From: Actinomycetota bacterium
GTDB lineage: Bacteria; Actinomycetota; Thermoleophilia; Gaiellales; Gaiellaceae
DNA length: 64,000 nt
Assembly: GCA_013816245.1 (NCBI GenBank)
Contig: JACDEU010000003.1
Coordinates: 58,411 to 122,410, forward strand
Direction: 5' to 3'
Translations under genes and position numbers: made by a program
Notes under the pieces: model-generated
Database searches by the model: none
What the model was told of the DNA's origin: nothing
What the model saw: the letters and a program-made list of their open reading frames with translations, nothing else
Shown here: positions 42,023-50,010 of the stretch, piece by piece
Position numbering within the stretch: the stretch's first letter is position 1
Layout of the letters: each line of letters starts with the position of its first letter

Positions 42023-42798
42023 TGCACCGAAACGCGCACCGACTCGCAGCTCGTCGCGCGCCCATCCGTGCCGCACTCGACGAGGGCTCCCTCGATCCGC
42101 ACGTCACCCGAAGCCGTCTCGAAGCGCACGTGCAGTCCGGTCCGCATCTGCCGGATCGCCAGTTCAGCCTGGACGCCGATGACCGAGTCGTGCGGGCCCG
42201 TCATGCCGGCGTCGGTGATGGCCGCCGTGCCGCCGCGCTGTACCCGCGCGTCGTTCGTCTGGATGTGCGTATGCGTTCCGAAGACCGCCGTGACCTTGCC
42301 GTCGAGCCAGTGCGCGAGCGCCACCTTCTCGCTCGTGGCTTCGGCGTGCATGTCGACGATGATCACGGGCGTGCGAGCGGCTGCTTCCTCGACGAGCTCG
42401 TCGACGATCTCGAATGCGTTGTGTGGCGGCCCCAGAAAGAGGGAGCCGAGAAAGTTGGTGATCGCGACCTCGGTCCCGTCGGCTGCGGCCACGTAGGTCA
42501 AGCCCTTCCCGGGCGCACGCTTCGAGTAGTTCGCCGGCCTGATCACCCGGTCGCTCTGGTCCAGGTAGGGCAGGATCTCTCCGCGACGCCACGCGTGGTT
42601 GCCGAGCGTGATCGCGTCGACGCCGGAGGCGAGCATCTTGTCCGCGAGCTTTGGCGTGATGCCGACGCCGTCCGCGAGGTTCTCGCCGTTCAGGATGCAG
42701 AGGTCGACCTGCAGCTCCTCGCGCAGCGAGGGCAGGCGCTCTTCCAGCGCGCGACGCCCAGGGACGCCGACCGCGTCTGCAATAAAGAGGATTCTCAC
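42019..42798 (-). CDS. YmdB-like metallophosphoesterase (TIGR00282 family)
   Basis: A 259-residue protein. Metal-binding blocks are RILFIADAVGVPGR, LCILNGENLADG, ITLGNHAWRRGEI, VDMHAEATSEK and FGTHTHIQTNDARV. B. subtilis YmdB hydrolyses 2',3'-cyclic nucleotides and affects RNA turnover and biofilm decisions. The protein is cytoplasmic. ATG 42798 is the only sensible start. It lies downstream of the hairpin that ends the next gene. Confidence 0.92.
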   Translation of the reverse strand: MRILFIADAVGVPGRRALEERLPSLREELQVDLCILNGENLADGVGITPKLADKMLASGVDAITLGNHAWRRGEILPYLDQSDRVIRPANYSKRAPGKGLTYVAAADGTEVAITNFLGSLFLGPPHNAFEIVDELVEEAAARTPVIIVDMHAEATSEKVALAHWLDGKVTAVFGTHTHIQTNDARVQRGGTAAITDAGMTGPHDSVIGVQAELAIRQMRTGLHVRFETASGDVRIEGALVECGTDGRATSCESVRVSVH

Positions 42799-42849
42799 GT
42801 CTCGAGATTGCTTTCGGTTTACCGAGCGAAGCGAAGGTCTTAAGACTCA

Positions 42850-42877
42850 CCGCGGAAAATGCGGAGCATTTTCGCGG
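42850..42877 (-). terminator. Stem-loop downstream of the M23-like gene
   Basis: CCGCG-G-AAAATGC pairs with GCATTTTCGCGG (12 bp with one bulged G) around GGA. It begins just past the TAA of the minus-strand gene at 42879. A second small palindrome, GTCTTAAGAC, follows. It probably ends or attenuates transcription before ymdB. Confidence 0.55.
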
Positions 42878-42878
42878 C

Positions 42879-43649
42879 TTAGGGTAGTAGTGTCGCGGCG
42901 GCGCGGAGCTCGATCGCCACGTGGTTGCCCGCGTCCTGCGTGAATCCCGAGAGCGCCTGCCGCTCGACGCCCGAAAGATCGAGCACGCGGCCGACCTTGG
43001 TGCTCGACGCGGCGATCGTCGAGCCCACCGTGAGCGCCGGATCCGCGCTCAGGTGAGTCAGCGAGACCACGAGCGACGGAGCGGCCGACGGCTGGATGTC
43101 GATGCGCACGCCGTAAGTCTGTCCGTTCAAGATGTAGTCGGAGATGCCCACGATCGTTCCGTCGACGGGTGCGTAGACGTCGGTTCCGGGACCGGCGCCG
43201 ACATCGAGCACAGCCGTTTCTCCGCCGCTCAACTGGTAGTAGAGGAACCCTGCGCCGCCTCCGCCGAAGATCTTGTGCGCGAGCCTCGAGAGCGCTCCCT
43301 CGTTCCCCTGATGCCCCAAGGGATTCAGGGGAATCGCTCCGTCGCCGGACGAGTGGTAACCGATCGCAGTCACGCGACTCTGCGCGACCGGCAACTGGAT
43401 GCGCAGGCCGCCGTGCAGCGCGACTGTCAGCGGCGTCGGTGGGCCGACGGGCAGCAGCCGGCTGGCGGGCCCTGGCAGCGCCTGGGAGGGCTGGCGCGTG
43501 GCTCCCTGGCCGAACGCGGTGATCAGGAGTGTCCCCAGGAGGACGCCGGACACGACCGTCAGCACGATCAACCGGCGGGCGCGGTGGGGCACGGGCTGGC
43601 GCCGCGAGCGCTTGCGCGACGCGGGGCCTCGGCGGGAGGGGGCCGGCAT
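42879..43649 (-). CDS. Membrane-anchored M23-like (degenerate LytM) protein
   Basis: A 256-residue protein: a basic N terminus (RKRSRRQPVPHRARRL), one signal-anchor helix (about residues 27-48) and an extracytoplasmic domain. PGTDVYAPVDGTIVGISDYI and the late GNHVAIELRA follow the M23/duplicated-hybrid pattern. However, the zinc ligands HxxxD and HxH are absent (VGAGPGTDV, SLTHLS). It is therefore likely a non-catalytic LytM-like regulator or wall-binding protein. ATG 43649; GTG 43658 is possible. Confidence 0.6.
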   Translation of the reverse strand: MPAPSRRGPASRKRSRRQPVPHRARRLIVLTVVSGVLLGTLLITAFGQGATRQPSQALPGPASRLLPVGPPTPLTVALHGGLRIQLPVAQSRVTAIGYHSSGDGAIPLNPLGHQGNEGALSRLAHKIFGGGGAGFLYYQLSGGETAVLDVGAGPGTDVYAPVDGTIVGISDYILNGQTYGVRIDIQPSAAPSLVVSLTHLSADPALTVGSTIAASSTKVGRVLDLSGVERQALSGFTQDAGNHVAIELRAAATLLP

Positions 43650-43844
43650 TCGCGGCACCGTAACGAACCCTGACCGGTTCTTCAACAAATGAGGGGCCTG
43701 GGTTTGTGACAGCGGAATCCTCGGATCTGCCAGGGTTTCCCCCCATACCTCGTGACGGTCGAGGGCGAGGTTGCCCTCCTCGAGCCAGTTCCAGTTCCAT
43801 TCAGGGGGTCTGAGGCGTATGACCTCGGCTGTACGATCACTTGC

Positions 43845-45038
43845 ATGCCCGCCCGGGCGGCGAAGATCGAGATCCCGCGTTGGATCCAGCTGGCTGGGCT
43901 TCCGGTTCTGCTGCTGTTTCTCTGGATCGTGGCGGCGGCGGTCCGTCACGTCGTCTTCCTGTTCCTCGTCGCCCTGCTGATCGCACTGCTCCTGAGCCCG
44001 ATCGTGCGGGCGTTCCAGCGGGTGCGCATCCCGCGCGGCTTCTCAGTTGCGCTGGTGTACCTCGCATTTGCGGTCACGGTTGTCGCCGCCATCGTGGCGC
44101 TCGGGACCGTCGTCGTCAGCGAGACGAAAACGGCCGCAAAACGGGTGGATTCCTACTTTACGAACGTGAACGGACAAACCCACCAGGTCGAAGCCGGCAG
44201 GGACATCGACCGCCTGCAGCGCTGGCTCGACGGTCACCGCCTCGGCGCGATCAAGATCCAGGATCGCGGGCACCGGCTCGTGCGCGACATCCGCAGGCAC
44301 GACGTTGGGAAGTACACGACGAAGGTCATCAACTTCCTCGAGGGCGCGGCGATCTCGATCGGGAAGCTGCTCTTCAGCGTAATCGTCGTCCTCGTCGTGT
44401 CGATCTACATGCTCCTCGACTTCCCGAAGCTGGAACGCTCGGTCAACCGGCGCTTCCCGCCGCAGCCCGGCTCCGAGCCGTTGATCCTGCGCATGGAGCA
44501 CTCGCTGGCGAGCTACGTGAAGGGCCAGTCGCTCGTCTCGCTCATCATCGGGACGAGCGCGGGAATCGGGTTATGGCTCTTCGGCGTGCTCGGCTGGCTG
44601 CCTCACGGCCAGAAGTACGCGCTGCTCTTCGGTGCGTGGGTTGCGATCACGGAGCTGATTCCGTACCTCGGCCCGTGGCTCGGTTCGATCCCGCCGTTTC
44701 TCTATGCGCTCGTCACCCATCCGATCTCCGCGGTCTGGGTGCTGCTGCTGTTCCTGGCGATCCACCAGGTCGAGGGGCACATCGTCGTCCCGAAGGTGAT
44801 GGGCAGTGCGCTGCGCCTACATCCCTTGCTCGTCATCTTCGGGCTGCTCGCCGGCGGGGAGATCTATGGGTTGCCGGGTGCGCTCGTCGCATTGCCGCTG
44901 CTCGCGGCCGGACGGGCGATGTGGGAGTTCTTCGGGGAGCGGATCGAGCTCGAGCGCTGGAAGGACGGGGACCCGGTTGTCGCGGTGCCGGTTGAGCTCG
45001 ACGACACCGAAACGACCCCGGCTGCAGCGCGTCGTTGA
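43845..45038 (+). CDS. AI-2E family (PerM-like) transporter
   Basis: A 397-residue membrane protein with about eight helices. LLIALLLSPIVRAFQR near residue 50 and the C-terminal ITELIPYLGPWLGSIPPFL and VEGHIVVPKVMGSALRLHPL are the AI-2E/UPF0118 signature. A long soluble segment sits between helices 3 and 4. Members export diverse solutes, including Na+/H+ exchange. The substrate is unknown. The ATG is at 43845; the stop overlaps the next TTG as TTGA. Confidence 0.9.
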   Translation: MPARAAKIEIPRWIQLAGLPVLLLFLWIVAAAVRHVVFLFLVALLIALLLSPIVRAFQRVRIPRGFSVALVYLAFAVTVVAAIVALGTVVVSETKTAAKRVDSYFTNVNGQTHQVEAGRDIDRLQRWLDGHRLGAIKIQDRGHRLVRDIRRHDVGKYTTKVINFLEGAAISIGKLLFSVIVVLVVSIYMLLDFPKLERSVNRRFPPQPGSEPLILRMEHSLASYVKGQSLVSLIIGTSAGIGLWLFGVLGWLPHGQKYALLFGAWVAITELIPYLGPWLGSIPPFLYALVTHPISAVWVLLLFLAIHQVEGHIVVPKVMGSALRLHPLLVIFGLLAGGEIYGLPGALVALPLLAAGRAMWEFFGERIELERWKDGDPVVAVPVELDDTETTPAAARR

Positions 45039-45694
45039 GTGGCGTGGTTCTGCGGGCGCGCGAGGTCGCGCGCCGCTTCGGCGCGGACGTCGCGCTCGAA
45101 CCGACCGACGTCGAGGTGTGCGGTGGTGAGGCGCTCGCACTCATCGGTCCGAACGGGGCGGGCAAGTCGACGTTGCTCTCGCTCTTGGCCGGGGCGCTCG
45201 AGCCCACGTCCGGGAACGTCGAGCGCGTCGACGGCGTGCGTGTCGGCTGGGTTCCGCAGCAACCGGCGTTCTACGACCGGTTGACGGCGCGCGAGAACCT
45301 CGAGCTGTTCGCCAGGCTCGAAGGCGAAGACGATCTTGCTGCGACGGCCGCGCGTCTGCTCGCTCGCTTCGACATTCCGCCGGATCGTCCAGCGCACATG
45401 CTCTCCGTCGGCAATCGCCAGCGGCTCAACGTCGCGCTCGCGCTGCTCGGCAGCCCGCGTGTGCTCCTGCTCGACGAGCCGACTGCGGCACTCGATCCGG
45501 GACAGCGACGGCGGCTGTGGGAGACGGTGACCACGTTGCGCGACGAGGGCGGGTCGGTCGTGTTCTCGACACAGAATCTCGAAGAGCTCGACCTCTACGC
45601 CCGCCGGGTTGCGGTGCTCCAACGAGGTCGTTTGACGTTTCTCGGCTCGACCGCGGAGTACGGCGAGCTACACGCAGAGGAGGTCTTCTCGTGA
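45035..45694 (+). CDS. ABC exporter ATP-binding protein
   Basis: A 219-residue single ATPase domain. Walker A is GPNGAGKST, Walker B VLLLDEPTAALDP and H-loop equivalent VFSTQNLEEL (Gln in place of the usual His). The signature reads LSVGNRQRL instead of LSGGQ. It is close to the CcmA/NatA/drug-exporter group and pairs with the next gene. The start is TTG 45035 in TTGA overlap. Confidence 0.87.
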   Translation: MSGVVLRAREVARRFGADVALEPTDVEVCGGEALALIGPNGAGKSTLLSLLAGALEPTSGNVERVDGVRVGWVPQQPAFYDRLTARENLELFARLEGEDDLAATAARLLARFDIPPDRPAHMLSVGNRQRLNVALALLGSPRVLLLDEPTAALDPGQRRRLWETVTTLRDEGGSVVFSTQNLEELDLYARRVAVLQRGRLTFLGSTAEYGELHAEEVFS

Positions 45695-47019
45695 GCCGCG
45701 TGGCCCTCATCCTGCGCAAAGACCTGAGAATCCTGTTTCGCTCTCCGCTCCTGCTCGGCGTACTGATCGCCTACCCGCTGCTTGTGGCCGGGCTCGTCGG
45801 GCTCGTCGCGGGCTACGGCAGCTCGAAGCCGCGCGTCGCCCTCGTCGACGAGGACCACCTGCCGCAGGTTGTCAGCGTCGGTGGTCATTCATTCCGGATC
45901 CAGGACGCGATCGACGAGGTCGGCAAGAACGTCCATCTCGTTCGGATGCAGCCGGGCGAGGCGCGCCGAGCGCTCTCCACGGGACGCATCGTCGCGACCC
46001 TGACCATTCCGCCCGGTTTCCTCGCAGACCTGCGCAGCGGCCTGCACGCGCCGAGCATCCTCTACCAGACGACACGCGGTGGGATCTCGTCGCGCGTGAC
46101 GCAGCAGGTGCAGGCACTCGTGTACGGGCTCAACCGTCAGCTGCAGAGCGCATACGTGAAGACGGATTTGCACTACGTCCAGCTGATCGTCAACGGAGGG
46201 AAAGCCGTGTTCCTCGGGCGGACGTATGACGTCCTCGGCCTGGAGCGGATGCAGAAGCTGCTAGCCGAGCTGCCGCCCGGCCCGCAGCGCACGCGCATCG
46301 CGGAGTTCGCACGCATCGCCGGCATCGCGCTGACTCAGACAGGCAACCTGCTGAGCGCGACGGCGAACCCGATCGGGCTCGAGCGTGCCCGCGAGCACTC
46401 ACGCAGTTCGTTGCTCTCCGCGCAGGTGCAGTCGTATGCGCTTGCGCTCACGATCACGTTTCTCGCGCTGCTGCTTGCAGCGGGAGCGATCGCGAGCGAG
46501 CGCGACGAGAACGCCATCGGCCGGCTCCGGCGCGGCCTCGTTTCGATGGGGGAGCTCGTCACCGCGAAGGTCGCGCTCGCCGCAGTCGTCGCCCTTGCGC
46601 TCGGGTTGGCGATCGCACTCGTCTTCGGCCTGATCGTCGAGGCGGGCGGTGTAGCGGGTGGCGAGCCATGGCAGCGCCTGCCGCTCCTCGCCGTTGGGCT
46701 CCTGCTCGCCGGAGGGGCGCTCGGAGCGCTCGGGACGCTGCTCGGCGCGCTGGCGCGGGAAACCAGGACGGCTTCGCTCGTCGCGGTGCTGGTGGTGATG
46801 CCGATCGTCTTCCTCGGCCTCGTCCCCAGCGAGATCGTCCCGGTGGCCGGCTGGATCAGCGACGCCCTGCCGTTCGCGCACGCCGTGAGGTACTTCTCGG
46901 CGTCCCTCTACGACGCGAGCCCGTGGGCCACGGTAGGCCGCGAGCTGGCATGGCTGGTGGGACTCGGGCTCGTCTTCGGCCTGCTGGCCCGGGCGGCCAC
47001 GCGCCGGCTCCTGGCCTGA
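45691..47019 (+). CDS. ABC-2 type exporter permease
   Basis: A 442-residue ABC-2 membrane protein: one N-terminal helix (LLLGVLIAYPLLVAGLVGLV), a large extracytoplasmic domain of about 240 residues and five to six C-terminal helices, with SERDENAIGRLRRGLVSMGELVTAK in the cytoplasmic coupling loop. GTG 45691 overlaps the ATPase stop. YhgE/Pip- or drug-efflux-like function is possible; the substrate is unknown. Confidence 0.83.
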   Translation: MSRVALILRKDLRILFRSPLLLGVLIAYPLLVAGLVGLVAGYGSSKPRVALVDEDHLPQVVSVGGHSFRIQDAIDEVGKNVHLVRMQPGEARRALSTGRIVATLTIPPGFLADLRSGLHAPSILYQTTRGGISSRVTQQVQALVYGLNRQLQSAYVKTDLHYVQLIVNGGKAVFLGRTYDVLGLERMQKLLAELPPGPQRTRIAEFARIAGIALTQTGNLLSATANPIGLERAREHSRSSLLSAQVQSYALALTITFLALLLAAGAIASERDENAIGRLRRGLVSMGELVTAKVALAAVVALALGLAIALVFGLIVEAGGVAGGEPWQRLPLLAVGLLLAGGALGALGTLLGALARETRTASLVAVLVVMPIVFLGLVPSEIVPVAGWISDALPFAHAVRYFSASLYDASPWATVGRELAWLVGLGLVFGLLARAATRRLLA

Positions 47020-47021
47020 GC

Positions 47022-47056
47022 GGACATGTGCCAGGGACAGTCCCTGGCACATGTCC
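47022..47056. terminator. 35-base perfect palindrome after the exporter
   Basis: GGACATGTGCCAGGGAC and GTCCCTGGCACATGTCC form 17-bp perfect arms around a single A, three bases after the permease stop. TGCCTGGCACCGGACAC follows at once, a related GTGCC word. It may act as a terminator for the exporter operon and looks like part of a dispersed palindrome family. Confidence 0.65.
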
Positions 47057-47105
47057 CCTGCCTGGCACCGGACACGGGCCTCGGGGACCGGTCTAGGCTT
47101 CGGTC

Positions 47106-48050
47106 GTGAGCACTTTCCCCGTCACACGGCTGCGACGGCTTCGCCGGACGAATGGGCTCCGCGACCTCGTGCGGGAAACACGGCTCGACCTCGACGACTT
47201 CGTCATGCCGCTCTTCATCGGGCCCGAGCCGCTGGCGAACGCGGATCTGCCCGGGCTCGCCCGACACTCCGTGGAGACGCTCGGCGCCGAGGCCGACGAG
47301 CTCACACGACTCGGCGTCAAGGCGGTGATCCTCTTCGGCATCCCCGACGAGAAGGACGACGAGGGATCCGGCGCGTGGGACGACGACGGAGTCGTGCAAC
47401 GCGCACTACGGGAGTTGCAAGGTCGCGATCTCGTCCTCATCACCGACGTCTGTCTCTGCGAATACACCGCGCATGGTCATTGCGGGGTCATCGGCGACGG
47501 TGAGGAGATCGACAACGACGCGACGCTTGAGCTGCTCGTGCGCACCGCGCGCAGCCACGTCGACGCCGGTGCTCATGCCGTCGCACCGAGCGACATGATG
47601 GACGGCCGGGTCGGTGTGATCCGCGAGGAGCTTCCGGACACGCCGATCATCGCGTACTCCGCCAAGTACGCCTCTGCGTTCTACGGGCCCTTCCGCGAGG
47701 CGGCCGAATCGGCGCCGTCGTTCGGCGATCGCCGCGGCTATCAGATGGATCCCGCAAACGTCCGCGAAGCGCTGCGCGAATGCGAACAGGACATTGCCGA
47801 AGGCGCCGACGTGCTGATGATCAAGCCTGCGCTGCCGTACCTCGACGTGATCCGCGCGGCACGAGAGCGCTTCGACCTCCCGCTTGCTGCTTACAACGTC
47901 TCCGGCGAGTACGCGATGGTCAAGGCAGCCGCCGCGAAGGGCTTCCTGGACGAGCGGCAGTCCGCACTCGAGTCGCTGACGGCAATCAAGCGGGCAGGCG
48001 CCGACTTCGTCATCTCCTACTGGACGAAGGAGCTGGCCTCCTGGCTTTAA
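47106..48050 (+). CDS. hemB: Porphobilinogen synthase (delta-aminolevulinic acid dehydratase)
   Basis: A 314-residue enzyme that condenses two 5-aminolevulinate molecules. The zinc-binding segment ITDVCLCEYTAHGHCGVI contains the three Cys of the Zn form. The Schiff-base lysines are in AYSAKYASAFYGPFR and MVKAAAAKGF/KPALPYLD regions. The start is GTG 47106. It is followed directly by hemL, so this is a tetrapyrrole operon. Confidence 0.95.
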   Translation: MSTFPVTRLRRLRRTNGLRDLVRETRLDLDDFVMPLFIGPEPLANADLPGLARHSVETLGAEADELTRLGVKAVILFGIPDEKDDEGSGAWDDDGVVQRALRELQGRDLVLITDVCLCEYTAHGHCGVIGDGEEIDNDATLELLVRTARSHVDAGAHAVAPSDMMDGRVGVIREELPDTPIIAYSAKYASAFYGPFREAAESAPSFGDRRGYQMDPANVREALRECEQDIAEGADVLMIKPALPYLDVIRAARERFDLPLAAYNVSGEYAMVKAAAAKGFLDERQSALESLTAIKRAGADFVISYWTKELASWL

Positions 48051-49300
48051 GGACGCGGAGCGAGCTGTACCGCCGCGCCCTCGAGCTCATTCCCGGCGGA
48101 GTGAACTCGCCGGTGCGCGCGATGCGCGCGGTCGGGCTCGACGAGCCCTTCTTCGCGCGCCGCGGCGAGGGCGCGTACATCGAGGACGTCGAAGGGAACC
48201 GCTACCTCGACTGGGTCATGTCCTGGGGGCCGCTCATCTTCGGGCACGGCGATCGCGCGACGGTTGATGCGGTGCGCGCGGCCGCGGAGCTCGGCACGAG
48301 CTTCGGCGCGCCGAGCGAGGCCGAGGTCGAGCTCGCCGCCGAGATCGTGGATGCGCTTCCTTCCGTCGAGAAGGTCCGCCTCGTCTCGTCCGGGACGGAG
48401 GCGGCGATGAGCACGGTCCGACTCGCGCGCGCGTTCACGTCGCGCGACCGCATCCTCAAGTTCGCCGGCTGCTACCACGGTCACGTCGACGCGCTACTCG
48501 CGAGGGCGGGCTCCGGGGTCGCGACGCTCGGCCTGCCGGCGAGCCCTGGTGTCCCGACGGCCACGACGAAGGACACGATCGTGTGCAAGTACAACGACGT
48601 CGACGCCGTCGCATCGACCGTCGCCGAGTTCGGCGAAGGCCTGGCCGCGATCATCGTCGAGCCGGTCGCAGGGAACATGGGCGTCGTTCCCCCCGAGCCC
48701 GGGTTCCTCGAGGCTCTGGGCCAGCTCTGCGAGGCGTCGGGCGCGCTCCTCGTCTTCGACGAGGTGATCACGGGCTTTCGCATCGCCCGCGGCGGTGCAC
48801 AGGAGCGTTTCGCAGTTACGCCCGACCTCACGATCCTCGGCAAGATCGCAGGTGGCGGCCTGCCGCTGGCGGCTTTCGGGGGCCGCGCGGAGATCATGGA
48901 CCGCCTCGCTCCGAGCGGCGACGTCTACCAGGCCGGAACCCTGTCGGGAAACCCGCTCGCCACCGCCGCGGGGCTCGCGGTCCTCCGCCGGCTCCGCGAT
49001 CCCGCCGTGTACGAGGAGCTCGAGCGCCGTGGCGCACGCCTCGAAGCGGGCCTTGCTCCACATGGGCGAGTGCAGCGCGTCGGCGCGATGGCGACCCTCT
49101 TCATGACCGGCGACCCCGTGCGCAACTTCGACGACGCGCAGCGCGCGGACACCGAGCGCTACGCCGCGCTCTTCCGCCACCTGCTCGAGCGGGGGATCTA
49201 CATCGCGCCGAGCCAGTTCGAAGCCATGTTCCTGTCGCTCGCACACGGCGACGAGGAGATCGACCGCACTATTCAAGCCGTTGCCGACTTCGACAGCTGA
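48041..49300 (+). CDS. hemL: Glutamate-1-semialdehyde 2,1-aminomutase
   Basis: A 419-residue PLP enzyme that makes 5-aminolevulinate, the substrate of hemB. ALELIPGGVNSPVRAMRAVG opens the conserved part, GCYHGHVDALL follows, and the PLP lysine is in GKIAGGGLPLAAFGG. No ATG, GTG or TTG exists between the hemB stop and PGGVNSP, and the nearest upstream one lies some 260 bases inside hemB. CTG 48041 (LALRTRSELYRRAL) has AAGGAG exactly 8 bases upstream and gives the normal family length, so I take CTG as the start codon. Confidence 0.92.
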   Translation: MALRTRSELYRRALELIPGGVNSPVRAMRAVGLDEPFFARRGEGAYIEDVEGNRYLDWVMSWGPLIFGHGDRATVDAVRAAAELGTSFGAPSEAEVELAAEIVDALPSVEKVRLVSSGTEAAMSTVRLARAFTSRDRILKFAGCYHGHVDALLARAGSGVATLGLPASPGVPTATTKDTIVCKYNDVDAVASTVAEFGEGLAAIIVEPVAGNMGVVPPEPGFLEALGQLCEASGALLVFDEVITGFRIARGGAQERFAVTPDLTILGKIAGGGLPLAAFGGRAEIMDRLAPSGDVYQAGTLSGNPLATAAGLAVLRRLRDPAVYEELERRGARLEAGLAPHGRVQRVGAMATLFMTGDPVRNFDDAQRADTERYAALFRHLLERGIYIAPSQFEAMFLSLAHGDEEIDRTIQAVADFDS

Positions 49301-49817
49301 TCTCTGGGAGACGATCGCCTCGGACGCGGGGCAGGAGAGCGGCCTCTGGAACCTCGCGCTCCGCCCTCGTGAAGAACAGGAGCGTGAGGCGGTCTTCTCA
49401 CCGCTCGGCGAGGAGCGCTTCGCGCTCGGAATCGAGACGATCTACGAGGGCTACCTCCTGCACTACGGACGGCCGCGGCTCTTTGCTCCCGAGGATCAGG
49501 ACGCCGCGCTCCTGCTTGGCGACTACCTCTACGCGCACGGCCTCGTGCGCATCGAGGAAGTGGGCAGCGTCGAAGCGGTCAGCGATCTGGCGGAGCTGAT
49601 CGCCCTGTGTGCGTACCTCCAGGCCGAGGGAATCTCCGGCGACGGGCCGGTGTGGGCGGCGACGGCGGCAGTGCTCGGCCGCGGGGAATTGGACGAAGGC
49701 CGCTCGTCGCTCAGGCTCGACAACGATCCGAGCCCGCTCGAGCGCCTCGCCAGGAGCCGGGTGGGCGACGCCGCGACCGACGGTGCGCTCGCCACCCACC
49801 GCGGGCGACTGCGCTAA
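49281..49817 (+). CDS. Conserved hypothetical acidic protein
   Basis: A 178-residue soluble, acidic protein starting at TTG 49281, overlapping hemL by 20 bases. DLWETIASDAGQESGLWNLALRP and ETIYEGYLLHYGRPRLF are its most distinctive parts, and it is mostly helical. Coupling to hemB-hemL suggests a heme-related or housekeeping role. I do not recognise the family. Confidence 0.6.
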   Translation: MPTSTADLWETIASDAGQESGLWNLALRPREEQEREAVFSPLGEERFALGIETIYEGYLLHYGRPRLFAPEDQDAALLLGDYLYAHGLVRIEEVGSVEAVSDLAELIALCAYLQAEGISGDGPVWAATAAVLGRGELDEGRSSLRLDNDPSPLERLARSRVGDAATDGALATHRGRLR

Positions 49818-49828
49818 AGTCGCGCCGG

Positions 49829-49978
49829 ATGCACGCGCTGCTTCAACTCCTCGCAGTGGACGATGCCGCGACCGAGGGCAAGAAGGTCATCACCGGCATG
49901 CTGATCGTCGGCCTGATCTTCGTCAGCGTGATCGCCCTCGGCCAGACAATGCACTGGCTGCGGCACCGCCGCCGCTAG
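49829..49978 (+). CDS. 49-residue single-helix membrane protein
   Basis: MHALLQLLAVDDAATEGKK leads into one transmembrane helix (VITGMLIVGLIFVSVIALG) and a basic tail MHWLRHRRR. Codon use matches its neighbours. The start ATG lies 11 bases after the previous stop. It is a plausible small membrane protein of unknown role. Confidence 0.45.
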   Translation: MHALLQLLAVDDAATEGKKVITGMLIVGLIFVSVIALGQTMHWLRHRRR

Positions 49979-50010
49979 ACCCGCGTCGCAACTCTGCGCA
50001 TGATCCGGCT

